The notes: a model not told the origin generated them from the sequence alone. Positions 48,435-59,132 are shown, numbered from the stretch's first letter. The stretch: 64,000 nt of DNA from Metabacillus flavus (GCF_018283675.1 NZ_JAGVRK010000001.1:1736001-1800000), one strand, 5' to 3'. Translations and numbers: made by a program.

Positions 48435-50842
48435 AAATTGCAAGGGTAGTGGTCGATGTCCCTGCCATGCAGACGGACAGGCCCTTTGATTATTTAATCC
48501 CGGATCAGTGGAAGGATGTCATTGTACCGGGCATCAGGGTGATTGTACCGTTTGGCCCGCGAAAAGTGCAGGGATTTGTAATAGAAGTGACCTCAGCCTC
48601 AGAAGTCAGCAAGTTGAAGAAGATCTCAGAGCTTTTTGATTTGACGCCTGCTTTAACGGATGAATTGCTTGAACTGGGAAAGTGGCTTACAGAAAAAACG
48701 CTGTGTTTCCAGATTTCGGCTTTTCAGGCCATGCTTCCGGCAGCCATGAAAGCAAAATATGAAAAAAGGATTTGTCTTACCCGGAGCAGCGGTGAAATGT
48801 CCCCAGAGCTTGCTGCTCTATTCGAAAACAACCAGGATTTATCCTGGAAGGACGCAGAAGCTCACAATCTTTTCGCTGCTCTGCAAAAGGAGATTAAAAA
48901 AGGGACATTAGAAGTTGTCTACCAAGTATCCCAAAAAGGAAAGCAAAAAAAAGTCCGGTATTTGACACCTGCAGCGGATTTTGAAACCTTAAAGAGAACA
49001 GCAGAGGAAATGCCGGCACAAGCAGGCAGGCAAAAAGCGGTTCTTGATTATATTATAGCTTCCCAAAAGAGCGAGATTTCAATTTCCGATTTGAAAGCAA
49101 GAGTGAATGCAAGTGATTCTTCCATTAAATCTCTTGTTCAAAAAGGGATATTGGCTGAAAAATGGATGGAAATATATCGTGATCCATTCGAGCATCGAAC
49201 CTTTAAGCAAACGAAAAATATGGCGCTTACCAATGAACAGCAAACCGCCATCGCTCCGATTCTGGATTCGATTGAAGCCGGCAGGCATGAAGTCTTTATG
49301 ATGTACGGCGTTACAGGCAGCGGGAAAACAGAAGTGTACCTTCAAGCCATCGACCGGGTCATGAAAGAGGGAAAAGAGGCCATTGTGCTCGTTCCTGAAA
49401 TTTCCCTGACTCCGCAAATGGTTGATCGGTTTAAAGGCCGGTTCGGTTCCAAGGTCGCTGTATTGCACAGCGGATTGTCGACGGGAGAGAAATACGATGA
49501 ATGGCGGAAAATTCAGCGCAAAGAAGTACAGCTGGCCGTCGGTGCCCGCTCTGCAATATTTGCCCCTTTTGAAAACCTTGGAATCATCGTAATTGATGAG
49601 GAGCATGAATCAAGCTATAAACAGGAAGAAAATCCGAAATATCATGCCCGTGATGTCGCGATTCGCAGAGCTGAAAGCTACCGCTGTCCAGTCGTATTAG
49701 GAAGTGCGACTCCTTCCCTTGAATCATTTGCAAGGGCAATCAAAGGGGTCTATCATCTCCTTCCATTAAGAGAGCGTGTGAACAGCCGTGCCCTGCCTGA
49801 GGTGAATATTGTTGATATGAGAGAAGAGCTGAGAAAAGGAAACCGTTCGATGTTTTCATCAGATCTTTTTGAGCAGCTCCAGCTCAGGCTGGACCGAAAA
49901 GAACAAACGGTTCTGTTTTTGAACAGAAGGGGATTTTCCGCCTTTGTTATGTGCCGGGACTGCGGCTATGTGATTCAATGTCCAAATTGTGATATTTCGA
50001 TGACATACCACCGCCAGGGAAATAAACTAAAATGTCATTACTGTGCACATGAAGCCCCGATGCCTTCTGTATGTCCGGAGTGCAGCAGCGAGCATATCCG
50101 CTTTTTCGGAACGGGAACTCAAAAGGTGGAGGAAGAGCTTGCAAAGGTGCTGCCTGAAGCGCGTGTAATCCGAATGGATGTTGATACAACTTCAAGAAAA
50201 GGGGCCCATGAACGGCTGCTCGGACAATTTGGGGATGGTAAAGCAGATATCCTGCTTGGAACGCAAATGATTGCAAAGGGCCTCGATTTTCCCAATGTCA
50301 CTCTTGTAGGCGTGCTTGCTGCAGATACGATGCTCCACCTGCCGGATTTCAGGGCTGCAGAGAAAACCTTTCAGCTGCTTACACAGGTGAGCGGCAGAGC
50401 GGGCAGGCATGAATTGTCCGGTGAAGTGGTCATACAATCGTATACCCCGGACCACTACAGCATCCAGCTCGCGAAGGATCACCATTTTGATGGCTTTTAC
50501 GAGAGGGAAATGATGGAAAGAAAACAGCATGCCTATCCGCCGTTTTATTATCTCGCGGTTGTGAATGTATCGCATCCAGATTTGCTTAAAACTTCGTCAG
50601 TTATGGAAAATATCGCCCAGTTTCTTATCCAGAATCTTGATCCTCATACAAAGGTGCTCGGTCCCGTTGCATCACCGATCCCCAGGATCAAGAATAGATA
50701 TCGTTATCAATGCATGATAAAATACAAACGGGATGAAAAACTGATCCCTTTGCTGAAAAAAGTGATGGATCGCTATCAGCAGGAAATGGCAAGAGATGAA
50801 CTCGCAATTTCAATAGATTTGAACCCGACAACTTTAATGTGA
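48431..50842 (+). CDS. priA: Primosomal replication restart helicase PriA
   Basis: PriA recognises stalled forks and reloads the replisome. The 803-residue protein has the N-terminal 3'-DNA-binding domain (1-110), a winged-helix region, a superfamily 2 helicase with Walker A GVTGSGKT (293-300), DEEH (389-392), a zinc-binding insert with four paired cysteines (CRDCGYVIQCPNCDISMTYH and KCHYCAHEAPMPSVCPEC), and GTQMIAKGLDFPNVTLVG. The length is normal. The start ATG overlaps coaBC. A small hairpin ends the unit. Confidence 0.97.
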   Translation: MKIARVVVDVPAMQTDRPFDYLIPDQWKDVIVPGIRVIVPFGPRKVQGFVIEVTSASEVSKLKKISELFDLTPALTDELLELGKWLTEKTLCFQISAFQAMLPAAMKAKYEKRICLTRSSGEMSPELAALFENNQDLSWKDAEAHNLFAALQKEIKKGTLEVVYQVSQKGKQKKVRYLTPAADFETLKRTAEEMPAQAGRQKAVLDYIIASQKSEISISDLKARVNASDSSIKSLVQKGILAEKWMEIYRDPFEHRTFKQTKNMALTNEQQTAIAPILDSIEAGRHEVFMMYGVTGSGKTEVYLQAIDRVMKEGKEAIVLVPEISLTPQMVDRFKGRFGSKVAVLHSGLSTGEKYDEWRKIQRKEVQLAVGARSAIFAPFENLGIIVIDEEHESSYKQEENPKYHARDVAIRRAESYRCPVVLGSATPSLESFARAIKGVYHLLPLRERVNSRALPEVNIVDMREELRKGNRSMFSSDLFEQLQLRLDRKEQTVLFLNRRGFSAFVMCRDCGYVIQCPNCDISMTYHRQGNKLKCHYCAHEAPMPSVCPECSSEHIRFFGTGTQKVEEELAKVLPEARVIRMDVDTTSRKGAHERLLGQFGDGKADILLGTQMIAKGLDFPNVTLVGVLAADTMLHLPDFRAAEKTFQLLTQVSGRAGRHELSGEVVIQSYTPDHYSIQLAKDHHFDGFYEREMMERKQHAYPPFYYLAVVNVSHPDLLKTSSVMENIAQFLIQNLDPHTKVLGPVASPIPRIKNRYRYQCMIKYKRDEKLIPLLKKVMDRYQQEMARDELAISIDLNPTTLM

Positions 50843-50850
50843 CATCCTAA

Positions 50851-50870
50851 GACCGGCCGGTGCCGGTTTT
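50851..50870 (+). terminator. Short hairpin after priA
   Basis: ACCGGC pairs with GCCGGT around CGGT, followed by TTTT. The stem is only six pairs, so this may be a weak terminator. Confidence 0.5.
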
Positions 50871-50968
50871 ATATATGTAATTGGGTCTGAAGAAAGCGTG
50901 CTGCTGCCGAAGTTTTTATTTTCTCGGTAACCGGTGAACAATTCAAAATAGTGAGGGAGGAACCTTTT

Positions 50969-51451
50969 ATGGCTATACTGAAAATTGCAGAGCACCCGGA
51001 TCCAATCCTTGAGCAGTCCTGTGAGAAAGTGACTGTGTTTGATAGAGAATTGACCCGTTTGCTTAAAGATATGTATGAAACCATGATAGAGGCGGATGGG
51101 GTTGGATTAGCTGCCCCTCAAGTAGGTGTTGCAAAACGAATCGCTGTAGTGGATATCGGCGATGATTATGGAAAAATCGAAATGATTAACCCGAAAATTA
51201 TTAACTCCCGCGGTGAACAGACTGGACCGGAAGGATGCTTGAGCTTCCCGGGACTGTTTGGTGAAGTAAAACGCGCGGATTATGTGAAAGTGCATGCGCT
51301 CAATCGAAAAGGCAAACCTTTTACTGTGGAAGCAGACGGTTTTTTGGCAAGAGCCCTTCAGCATGAAATTGACCATCTGGATGGCACTCTTTTTACCACA
51401 AAAGTTCTTCGATACTATGAAGATGGAGAGCTCGAGGAAATGGAAGGATGA
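50969..51451 (+). CDS. def: Peptide deformylase
   Basis: Def removes the formyl group from new proteins. The 160-residue type I enzyme has the three metal-site motifs GVGLAAPQ (44-51), EGCLS (88-92, with the metal Cys90) and HEIDH (132-136). Start choice: ATG 50969 after GAGGGAGGAA gives [11 protein letters not shown]; an in-frame start at 50951 precedes that site. It overlaps or abuts fmt, whose product adds the formyl group, a common pairing. Confidence 0.96.
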   Translation: MAILKIAEHPDPILEQSCEKVTVFDRELTRLLKDMYETMIEADGVGLAAPQVGVAKRIAVVDIGDDYGKIEMINPKIINSRGEQTGPEGCLSFPGLFGEVKRADYVKVHALNRKGKPFTVEADGFLARALQHEIDHLDGTLFTTKVLRYYEDGELEEMEG

Positions 51452-51456
51452 ACGAA

Positions 51457-52395
51457 ATGACAAGAATCGTATTCATGGGAACTCCTGATTTTTCTGTTCC
51501 TGTTCTAAGAAGGCTCGTAGATGAAGGGTACAATGTGGTCGGTGTAGTAACCCAGCCGGACCGTCCAAAAGGCCGCAAAAAAGAACTGACACCGCCCCCG
51601 GTCAAAACGGAGGCGCTAAAGCATGGTATTGAGGTTTTGCAGCCGGAGAAAATCCGCCATCAAAAGGATCTCGACCAAGTGCTGGCATTAAAACCTGATC
51701 TGGTTGTAACGGCGGCATTCGGACAAATTCTGCCGAATGAGCTGCTGGAAGCGCCAAAGCACGGCTGCATCAACGTCCATGCTTCCCTGCTCCCGGAACT
51801 TCGCGGCGGTGCACCGATTCATTACTCCATTTTACAGGGGAAAGAAAAAACAGGAATTACCATTATGTACATGGCCGAAAAACTTGATGCCGGGGATATC
51901 CTGACACAAGCAGAGGTTGTCATTACAGAAGAAGATAACGTCGGTACTTTGCATGATAAACTAAGCAAAGCGGGAACAGAACTTTTATCCGAAACCCTTC
52001 CAATGCTTCTCGAAGGCAAACTTAAGCCGATTAAGCAAAACGATTCAAAGGCCACCTTTGCTTCCAATATTAAGCGTGAACAGGAAAAGATCGACTGGAC
52101 GAGAACAGGTGAAGAAATTTACAACCATATTCGCGGGTTAAATCCCTGGCCGGTTGCTTTCACCACTTTGGAGGGCCAAACGGTGAAAATTTGGCGGGGA
52201 GAAAAAATAAAAAGTTCGAATCCATCTGAACCAGGCACGGTCATTGGGGTTGACTCTGACGGTTTTGTTGTGGCTTCAGGAAACGGCACTGCCATTAAAA
52301 TAGTCGAACTTCAGCCGTCAGGCAAGAAAAAAATGAGCGGGGAAGACTTTTTGCGCGGCAGCCAGATTACTCCCGGAACGAAACTTGGTGAATAA
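51457..52395 (+). CDS. fmt: Methionyl-tRNA formyltransferase
   Basis: Fmt formylates initiator Met-tRNA using 10-formyltetrahydrofolate. The 312-residue protein has [18 protein letters not shown] at 3-20, the catalytic region [18 protein letters not shown], and [12 protein letters not shown], followed by the C-terminal tRNA-binding domain (about 205-312, [15 protein letters not shown]). Start choice: ATG 51457 follows GGAAGGA and matches the B. subtilis N-terminus; ATG 51448 overlapping the def stop would add three residues. rsmB follows directly. Confidence 0.95.
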   Translation: MTRIVFMGTPDFSVPVLRRLVDEGYNVVGVVTQPDRPKGRKKELTPPPVKTEALKHGIEVLQPEKIRHQKDLDQVLALKPDLVVTAAFGQILPNELLEAPKHGCINVHASLLPELRGGAPIHYSILQGKEKTGITIMYMAEKLDAGDILTQAEVVITEEDNVGTLHDKLSKAGTELLSETLPMLLEGKLKPIKQNDSKATFASNIKREQEKIDWTRTGEEIYNHIRGLNPWPVAFTTLEGQTVKIWRGEKIKSSNPSEPGTVIGVDSDGFVVASGNGTAIKIVELQPSGKKKMSGEDFLRGSQITPGTKLGE

Positions 52396-53739
52396 ATGAA
52401 AACAGCAAATGTAAGAGAATTAGCCGTAGAAGCATTGATTGCCATTGAGAAGAATCAGGCATACAGCAATCTTCTGCTCAATACCACAATTCAGAAAAGT
52501 AATTTGTCACCTAAAGACGTGTCCTTATTCACAGAGCTTGTATACGGAACACTCCAAAGGAAAATGACGCTTGATTATTATTTAGAGCCTTTCATCTCCA
52601 AAGCAAAAAAAATGGAATTATGGGTACGGATTTTGCTTAGAATGTCCCTTTATCAAATGGAGTACCTTGACCGCATCCCAGAAAGAGCGATCTTTTTTGA
52701 AGCAGTCGAAATCTCCAAAAAGAAAGGGCATAAAGGCATTGCCGGGTTTGTAAATGGGGTCCTTCGCGCTGTTCAAAGAGAGGGCGTGCCTTCACTGAAT
52801 GAAATAGAAGATCCCATTGAGCGTTTGGCGCTTGAAACCAGCCATCCGGTCTGGCTGGTGGAAAAATGGGCAGATCAGTATGGATTGGATAACACACGAA
52901 AAATGTGCGAAGTGCATCTTAAGCCGCCTGTCGCTTCAGCGAGGGTCAACCGAATGCATCTTACAGTTGAAGAGGCCGTTGAAGGTCTTCTAGAAGAATC
53001 TTTCGACGCTGCAAAAGGAGTTCTTTCAGAGGATGCGGTTATCCTGAAAAAAGGCAACGTATCAAAAAGCAGCCTGTTTAAAGCAGGAAAGCTGTCCATT
53101 CAGGATGAAAGCTCCATGCTTACAGCAAGAGCCGTGAATCCAGTAAAAAATGATGCAGTGCTTGATGCATGTGCTGCGCCTGGAGGAAAGTCATTGCATA
53201 TGGCTGAAATGATGGAGGGCACAGGTGAGGTTGTTTCTCTTGATCTTCACAAACATAAAGTGAAACTAATTGAGGAACAGGCTAATCGGGCAGGCCTTAT
53301 CAACATTTCTCCTCAGGTCATGGATGCAAGGGAGGCTCCACTAAAACTCAATGGAGTCAAGTTTGACAAAATTCTTGTAGATGCCCCTTGCTCAGGATTT
53401 GGTGTAATCCGAAGAAAACCGGATATAAAATATGCAAAAAATGCCGATGATGTTATCAGACTGTCTGCCATTCAGCAGGAGCTGCTGGATTCGGCTTCGC
53501 GTTTGCTTAAAAAAGGTGGTACACTTGTCTATAGTACGTGTACGATCGATAAGGAAGAAAACGAAGAGGTTATCGCTGATTTCCTTGCGTCCCACCCAGA
53601 TTTTGAAGAAGATGATTCCTTAAAACAGTTCCTTCCGGAGAAGGTTCACCCATATATCAACGGCGGAAAGCTGCAAATTCTTCCGCATTATTTTGAAACA
53701 GATGGATTTTTCATCACGAGATTAAAAAAGAAGGTGTAG
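52396..53739 (+). CDS. rsmB: 16S rRNA (cytosine-967-C5)-methyltransferase RsmB
   Basis: RsmB methylates C967 of 16S rRNA. The 447-residue protein has an N-terminal NusB-like domain (1-140: LAVEALIAIEKNQAYSNLLL, GFVNGVLRA) and a SAM-dependent methyltransferase domain with CAAPGGKSLHMAEMM, DAREAPLKL, DAPCSGFGVIRRKPDIK and YSTCTI; the two cysteines in DAPCSG and STCT are catalytic. ATG 52396 is at the fmt stop. rlmN follows three bases later. Confidence 0.95.
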   Translation: MKTANVRELAVEALIAIEKNQAYSNLLLNTTIQKSNLSPKDVSLFTELVYGTLQRKMTLDYYLEPFISKAKKMELWVRILLRMSLYQMEYLDRIPERAIFFEAVEISKKKGHKGIAGFVNGVLRAVQREGVPSLNEIEDPIERLALETSHPVWLVEKWADQYGLDNTRKMCEVHLKPPVASARVNRMHLTVEEAVEGLLEESFDAAKGVLSEDAVILKKGNVSKSSLFKAGKLSIQDESSMLTARAVNPVKNDAVLDACAAPGGKSLHMAEMMEGTGEVVSLDLHKHKVKLIEEQANRAGLINISPQVMDAREAPLKLNGVKFDKILVDAPCSGFGVIRRKPDIKYAKNADDVIRLSAIQQELLDSASRLLKKGGTLVYSTCTIDKEENEEVIADFLASHPDFEEDDSLKQFLPEKVHPYINGGKLQILPHYFETDGFFITRLKKKV

Positions 53740-53742
53740 TCA

Positions 53743-54834
53743 TTGAATAAAACAACAGCATTACAAGGAAAAAATGCATTAACAGCTGCCAAGCCGTCTA
53801 TCTATTCACTTGAGCTCCATGAAATTAAAACATGGCTGGAGGAGAATGGGGAGAAAGGTTTTCGTGCACAGCAAATTTTTGACTGGCTTTTCATAAAAAG
53901 AGTCACCTCTTTTGAAGAGATGTCCAACCTGTCAAAAGAACTTCGCCAAAAACTGGAACAGCAATTCACATTGACAACGTTAAAAACGCTGATCCAGCAA
54001 ACGTCCGGCGACGGTACGATGAAGTTTCTTTTCGAGCTGCATGATGGCTCTTCTATTGAAACGGTGCTGATGAAGCATGAGTATGGAAACTCCATTTGTG
54101 TAACCACTCAAGTTGGCTGCCGGATCGGATGTACGTTCTGCGCATCAACCCTTGGAGGATTAAAAAGAAACCTCGAAGCAGGAGAAATCGTTGCTCAGGT
54201 CGTAAAAGTACAGAAGGCTCTTGATGAACTTGGCGAACGCGTAAGCTCTGTCGTCATAATGGGAATCGGCGAACCGTTTGATAACTATGATGCGATGATG
54301 TCCTTCCTTAAAATCATCAACCATGATAAAGGATTGAACATTGGAGCACGCCATATTACTGTTTCCACAAGCGGAATTATTCCTAAAATCTACAAATTTG
54401 CAGATGAACAGATGCAAATTAACTTTGCCCTTTCCCTGCACGCTCCAAACAATGAAATCAGAAGCCGTCTAATGCCGATCAACAAGGCTTATAAGCTTCC
54501 TGATCTTATTGAATCCATCCGTTATTACGTAAACAAAACGGGACGCAGAATCTCATTTGAGTATGGATTATTCGGCGGTGTGAACGATCAGGTGGAGCAT
54601 GCAGAAGAATTGGCTGACCTTATAAAAGGCATCAAATGCCACGTAAACCTTATTCCAGTGAACTATGTGCCGGAACGTGATTATGTGCGGACACCGAGGG
54701 AACAGATTTTTGCTTTTGAAAAAGCACTGAAAGACCGCGGTGTAAACGTAACGATTCGCCGTGAGCAAGGTTCCGATATTGATGCAGCATGCGGGCAGCT
54801 AAGGGCGAAGGAGCGGAAAGAAGAGACGAGGTGA
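53743..54834 (+). CDS. rlmN: 23S rRNA (adenine-2503-C2)-methyltransferase RlmN
   Basis: RlmN is a radical-SAM enzyme that methylates A2503 of 23S rRNA and A37 of some tRNAs. The 363-residue protein has the cluster motif CRIGCTFC with Cys126, Cys130 and Cys133, [26 protein letters not shown], and [17 protein letters not shown]; the C-terminal cysteine of the family is in ACGQL. It starts at TTG 53743. prpC follows 6 bases after. Confidence 0.95.
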   Translation: MNKTTALQGKNALTAAKPSIYSLELHEIKTWLEENGEKGFRAQQIFDWLFIKRVTSFEEMSNLSKELRQKLEQQFTLTTLKTLIQQTSGDGTMKFLFELHDGSSIETVLMKHEYGNSICVTTQVGCRIGCTFCASTLGGLKRNLEAGEIVAQVVKVQKALDELGERVSSVVIMGIGEPFDNYDAMMSFLKIINHDKGLNIGARHITVSTSGIIPKIYKFADEQMQINFALSLHAPNNEIRSRLMPINKAYKLPDLIESIRYYVNKTGRRISFEYGLFGGVNDQVEHAEELADLIKGIKCHVNLIPVNYVPERDYVRTPREQIFAFEKALKDRGVNVTIRREQGSDIDAACGQLRAKERKEETR

Positions 54835-54840
54835 CCTTTT

Positions 54841-55602
54841 TTGGAGACTGCTTTTCGATCGGACATAGGAAAAGTCCGTTCTCATAATGAGGATTGTACA
54901 GGTATTTTCTTTAATAATGAACAAGCGGCTTTTGCCGTGGTAGCAGACGGAATGGGAGGCCATCTGGCGGGCGATGTAGCAAGCTCGATGGCCGTTTCCG
55001 CATTCCGCGGATTATGGGAGGAATCCGAGGGGATTCATACACCGGATGACGCGGAAAAATGGCTGAGCGGAAAGATCGAAGAGGTTAACCGGCTTCTGTT
55101 TGATCATGCCCTTAACCATCCTGAATGCAGCGGAATGGGGACGACTTTTGTCGGTGCCATCTGCACCCGTTCTTTTGCAACAATCGGGCATATCGGAGAC
55201 AGCCGCTGCTATTTGCTGAATGCGAGCGGATTTAAACAGATTACCGAGGATCATTCCCTAGTTAATGAACTTGTCCGGTCAGGAGAAATTACGAAGGAAG
55301 ATGCTGAACATCATCCCCGTAAAAATGTGCTGATGAGAGCGATGGGCACCGAGCTCAGGGTCCAAGTGGAAATCAAATCCTTTTGCACAGAAGAAGGAGA
55401 TGCGCTGCTGCTGTGCTCAGATGGACTGTCCAACAAAGTAAGCGAAACTGAAATGGAAAACATCCTCACATCCGGTGCATCTCTAAATCATTCTGCTGAA
55501 AAGCTGATTCAGCTTGCGAATGAAAATGGCGGAGAAGATAATATTTCGGTTGCCATGGTCCTTATGCCTTCCGGGGATGGGGAAGGTGATCTTACTTGCT
55601 AA
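54841..55602 (+). CDS. prpC: PP2C-type serine/threonine phosphatase PrpC
   Basis: PrpC removes phosphates placed by PrkC. The 253-residue PP2C enzyme has metal-binding aspartates in VRSHNEDCTG, VADGMGGHLAGDVASSM, LLCSDGLSNKV and NGGEDNISVAMV, plus AHIGDSRCYLL-type GHIGDSRCYLL. It starts at TTG 54841, six bases after the rlmN stop, following AGAGACGAGGTGA. It overlaps prkC by seven bases, the usual phosphatase-kinase pair that tracks muropeptides and growth. Confidence 0.96.
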   Translation: METAFRSDIGKVRSHNEDCTGIFFNNEQAAFAVVADGMGGHLAGDVASSMAVSAFRGLWEESEGIHTPDDAEKWLSGKIEEVNRLLFDHALNHPECSGMGTTFVGAICTRSFATIGHIGDSRCYLLNASGFKQITEDHSLVNELVRSGEITKEDAEHHPRKNVLMRAMGTELRVQVEIKSFCTEEGDALLLCSDGLSNKVSETEMENILTSGASLNHSAEKLIQLANENGGEDNISVAMVLMPSGDGEGDLTC

Positions 55603-57554
55603 TCGGAAAGAGAATCAGCGGCCGCTATCGCATTCTTGAAGTGATTGGCGGAGGAGGTATGGCGAATGTATACCTTGCTCAGGACGTGATTCTGGAACGA
55701 AAAGTTGCGGTTAAAGTGCTAAGATTTGATTTTGCAAATGATGAGGATTTCATTCGCCGATTCCGGCGTGAGGCACAATCAACGACGAGTCTGGATCATC
55801 CGAACATTGTGAGTATATACGATGTAGGGGAAGAAAACGGGATATATTATATCGTCATGGAATATGTGGCGGGTACCACCCTGAAACAATACATACAAAA
55901 TCATGCTCCTCTTCATCCATCAGAAGCCTTGGATATTATGGTGCAGATTGTATCAGCTATTGAACATGCACATGAGAATTTTATCGTTCACAGAGACATT
56001 AAGCCGCACAACATACTGCTGGATCATGATGGAAGTGTGAAGGTTACAGATTTTGGAATCGCGATGGCGCTGAGTTCGGCTACTATTACACATACAAACT
56101 CTGTGCTCGGTTCAGTTCACTATCTTTCTCCGGAACAGGCGCGGGGCGGTTTGGCAACGAAAAAATCCGATCTGTATTCGCTTGGAATCGTACTTTACGA
56201 AATGCTTACAGGAAGGGTTCCATATGATGGAGAGTCGGCTGTGTCGATTGCCTTAAAGCATTTGCAGTCAGAAACTCCATCACCTGAGCGCTGGAATCCT
56301 TCTATTCCGCAGAGCTTGATTAATATCATATTAAAGGCAATGGCAAAGGACCCGTTTCATCGATATGATTCTGCCGAGGAGATGGAAGAGGATTTAAGAA
56401 CCGCTTTGAATGCGGACAGGCTCAATGAGAAAAGATATGAGATTCCAGTAGATGATGAAGCAACAAAGGCCATTCCCGTCATAACGGATCAATACCTTTC
56501 AGATAAAAGTGAAACGATTAATCATTCGCAGCCGCCCGGCAATTCAAATGATGAAGCTAATCAGCATGGAAAACCTAAAAAGCCAAAAAAGAAAAAAAGC
56601 AAATTTGCTGTCTTTATCATAACAATTTTTATTATTTTGCTGGCTGCAGGAGTCAGTGCAGTCACCATCGTCCCTTCGCTGCTGCTGCCTGAAGATGTTT
56701 CAGTTCCCGATGTTTCAGGAGAAGAATACGGAGATGCGGTAAACACGTTAAGCGAGGCTGGATTCAGGGTGACGGAGAGATCGATGGCAAGTGATGACGT
56801 ACCCGAAAATCATGTTGTGAAAACAGATCCTGAGAATGGAAAAATGGCTAAGGAAGGCTCCATGGTAACAATCTATCAAAGCACCGGAAAGAAAACGGCT
56901 GAGATTGAAGATTTAAAGGGCCGGGACATTGATACTGCAAAAGAATTACTGGAACGAAAAGGTTATGTAAACATAACCGTAGATGAAATTAATGACGACC
57001 AGGAGGCCGGGCTTGTAATTGATCAGGAGCCTTCGGCAGGAACAGAAGTCATTCCTTCGGAGGATGAAGTTAAGCTAACGGTCAGCAAGGGGCCGGAGGA
57101 AATTTTACTTGAAGATTTAAAGGGATATACTCAGAATGATGTAAACAGCTATACACAGGAAAAAGGACTCCTTCTTAAAGAAAAGGAAGAGTATTCTGAT
57201 ACGGTTCCCGAAGGCCAGGTTATTTCCCAGTCACCGGCAGCCGGAGAAAAACTAAAGCCCGGCGAAAGGCTTGAAGTGATTTTTTCACTTGGTAAAGAGC
57301 AGCAGGAAGTAGCAACTGTCTCCAAAGAAATTGAGATTCCGTATGAGCCTGCTGTACCTGGTGAAGAACAGGAAGTTCAAATTTGGATTAATGATGCGGA
57401 GCGGTCTTTTTCAGAACCGGAAGCAACCTTTAAAATTAAAGCGCCTGAAAAAAGAACGATTCAATTTAAAATAGCTCCCGGCCAAAATGCTTACTATCAG
57501 GTAACCGTTAATAGCCGAATCGTTGATAATGATACGATACCTTATCCAGACTAA
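55596..57554 (+). CDS. prkC: Serine/threonine protein kinase PrkC with PASTA repeats
   Basis: PrkC senses peptidoglycan fragments and phosphorylates EF-G, YvcK and others; it triggers germination in spores. The 652-residue protein has a kinase domain (11-270: IGGGGMANVYLAQD, Lys40, HRDIKPHNILL, DFGIAMA), a juxtamembrane linker rich in K, a transmembrane helix at about 333-363 (FAVFIITIFIILLAAG), and three PASTA repeats (about 364-430, 437-505 and 506-570), followed by a C-terminal Ig-like domain. It starts at TTG 55596 within prpC. Confidence 0.96.
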   Translation: MLIGKRISGRYRILEVIGGGGMANVYLAQDVILERKVAVKVLRFDFANDEDFIRRFRREAQSTTSLDHPNIVSIYDVGEENGIYYIVMEYVAGTTLKQYIQNHAPLHPSEALDIMVQIVSAIEHAHENFIVHRDIKPHNILLDHDGSVKVTDFGIAMALSSATITHTNSVLGSVHYLSPEQARGGLATKKSDLYSLGIVLYEMLTGRVPYDGESAVSIALKHLQSETPSPERWNPSIPQSLINIILKAMAKDPFHRYDSAEEMEEDLRTALNADRLNEKRYEIPVDDEATKAIPVITDQYLSDKSETINHSQPPGNSNDEANQHGKPKKPKKKKSKFAVFIITIFIILLAAGVSAVTIVPSLLLPEDVSVPDVSGEEYGDAVNTLSEAGFRVTERSMASDDVPENHVVKTDPENGKMAKEGSMVTIYQSTGKKTAEIEDLKGRDIDTAKELLERKGYVNITVDEINDDQEAGLVIDQEPSAGTEVIPSEDEVKLTVSKGPEEILLEDLKGYTQNDVNSYTQEKGLLLKEKEEYSDTVPEGQVISQSPAAGEKLKPGERLEVIFSLGKEQQEVATVSKEIEIPYEPAVPGEEQEVQIWINDAERSFSEPEATFKIKAPEKRTIQFKIAPGQNAYYQVTVNSRIVDNDTIPYPD

Positions 57555-57566
57555 AGGAGGGAATGT

Positions 57567-58451
57567 ATGCCGGAAGGAAAGATTGTGAAGGCTTTAGCCG
57601 GCTTTTACTATGTATTAGACGGAGAGCGTTTTGTGCAGTGCAGAGGCAGAGGTCTATTCAGAAAGAACAAAGTAACCCCGCTGGTCGGGGATGAAGTGGT
57701 TTATCAGGCGGATAATGACCTGGAAGGAACGATTCTGGAGGTCTTGCCCAGAAAAAACGAGCTGGTCAGGCCGCCTATTTCAAACGTGGATCAGGCTATT
57801 CTTGTTTTTTCGGCTATCGAGCCTGCCTTCAGCACGCTTTTGCTGGACCGTTTTTTGGTATTGGTTGAAGCGAATGCTATTGAGCCGGTTATATGCATCA
57901 GCAAAACAGATTTAATTTCAAATCCCGATCAAAGAGAAGAAATTCTTTCATTTGCCGCGGATTACAAGGAAGCCGGATACCAGGTATTCCAGACTTCCAC
58001 GGAAAGCATGGATGGTATTGCCGCACTGGGACCGCTGTTCGATAATAAAATATCGGTTTTTGCCGGTCAGTCCGGAGTTGGAAAATCATCATTGCTTAAT
58101 GCGATTAAACCGGATCTTGCTTTAAAGACAGATGATATTTCGAGTCACCTTGGCCGTGGAAAGCATACAACGAGGCATGTTGAGCTCATTACGATTGATA
58201 ACGGGCTTGTAGCTGACACGCCAGGATTCAGTTCTCTTGATTTCACTGATATTGAAGCCCAAGAGCTCGGCCAGTGCTTTCCTGAAATGAGGGAGAGGGC
58301 TCAGAATTGTAAATTCAGAGGCTGCACACATGTATCAGAGCCAAAGTGTGCCGTGAAAGCCGCTGTTGACAGCGGAGAAATTAAAGATTACAGATATGAG
58401 CATTATTTAAGTTTTCTAGAGGAAATTAAAGACAGAAAGCCGAGGTACTGA
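57567..58451 (+). CDS. rsgA: Ribosome small subunit-dependent GTPase RsgA (CpgA)
   Basis: RsgA is a circularly permuted GTPase that checks 30S assembly; in B. subtilis it also affects wall synthesis and is a PrkC substrate. The 294-residue protein has an OB-fold (1-65), the permuted G motifs (ISKTDL for G4, then GQSGVGKSSLLNAI for G1, DTPG for G3), and a zinc finger with CKFRGCTHVSEPKCAVK. AAGGAGGG precedes ATG 57567. rpe starts two bases after the stop. Confidence 0.96.
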   Translation: MPEGKIVKALAGFYYVLDGERFVQCRGRGLFRKNKVTPLVGDEVVYQADNDLEGTILEVLPRKNELVRPPISNVDQAILVFSAIEPAFSTLLLDRFLVLVEANAIEPVICISKTDLISNPDQREEILSFAADYKEAGYQVFQTSTESMDGIAALGPLFDNKISVFAGQSGVGKSSLLNAIKPDLALKTDDISSHLGRGKHTTRHVELITIDNGLVADTPGFSSLDFTDIEAQELGQCFPEMRERAQNCKFRGCTHVSEPKCAVKAAVDSGEIKDYRYEHYLSFLEEIKDRKPRY

Positions 58452-58452
58452 C

Positions 58453-59103
58453 GTGGTTTATATCGCTCCATCTATTTTATCTGCGGATTTTTCAAAGCTA
58501 AAAGAAGAAATTAAGGATGTCGAGCACGGAGGGGCGGACTGGATCCATATCGATGTAATGGACGGCCATTTTGTCCCGAATATTACGATTGGGCCGCTAA
58601 TTGTGAGAGCAGTGCGGCCTGTCACAGAACTGCCTTTAGACGTGCATTTGATGATTGAGAATCCGGATTCATACATTGATGAGTTTGCTGAAGCGGGAGC
58701 AGATTTGATATCCGTTCATGCCGAAGCGTGCACACACCTTCACAGAACCATTCAGCATATCAAATCTAAGGGAGTTAAAGCGGGAGTTGTTCTTAACCCT
58801 CATACACCGCTGCATGTCCTTGACTATGTATTAAAGGATTTGGATTATGTATTGCTAATGACGGTTAATCCGGGATTCGGAGGACAGGTATTCATACCGG
58901 AGATGCTCGCTAAAATTGAGACATTGTCAGAAAAGATTAAAGCGGCGGGTTTATCTGTACTGATTCAAATCGATGGCGGTGTAAATGCGGGCAATGCGAA
59001 GGCCTGCATGGAAGCAGGGGCTGATGTATTGGTTGCCGGCTCAGCTGTCTATGGATTTCCTGACCGGAAAAAAGCGATAAATGATATCAGAAGTGCTACT
59101 TGA
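58453..59103 (+). CDS. rpe: Ribulose-phosphate 3-epimerase
   Basis: Rpe interconverts ribulose 5-phosphate and xylulose 5-phosphate. The 216-residue TIM barrel has APSILSADF (5-13), DWIHIDVMDGHFVPNITIGP with catalytic Asp and metal His, VHLMIENPD, LMTVNPGFGGQVF, and QIDGGVNAGNAKACMEAGAD. GTG 58453 follows GAGG; an ATG start is not available. A perfect terminator follows. Confidence 0.96.
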   Translation: MVYIAPSILSADFSKLKEEIKDVEHGGADWIHIDVMDGHFVPNITIGPLIVRAVRPVTELPLDVHLMIENPDSYIDEFAEAGADLISVHAEACTHLHRTIQHIKSKGVKAGVVLNPHTPLHVLDYVLKDLDYVLLMTVNPGFGGQVFIPEMLAKIETLSEKIKAAGLSVLIQIDGGVNAGNAKACMEAGADVLVAGSAVYGFPDRKKAINDIRSAT

Positions 59104-59132
59104 AGGAATCACCGATAAGGTGATTCCTTTTT
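59103..59132 (+). terminator. Intrinsic terminator after rpe
   Basis: A perfect 11-base stem (AAGGAATCACC against GGTGATTCCTT) with a 5-base loop is followed by T5. It begins at the last base of the rpe stop. Confidence 0.92.
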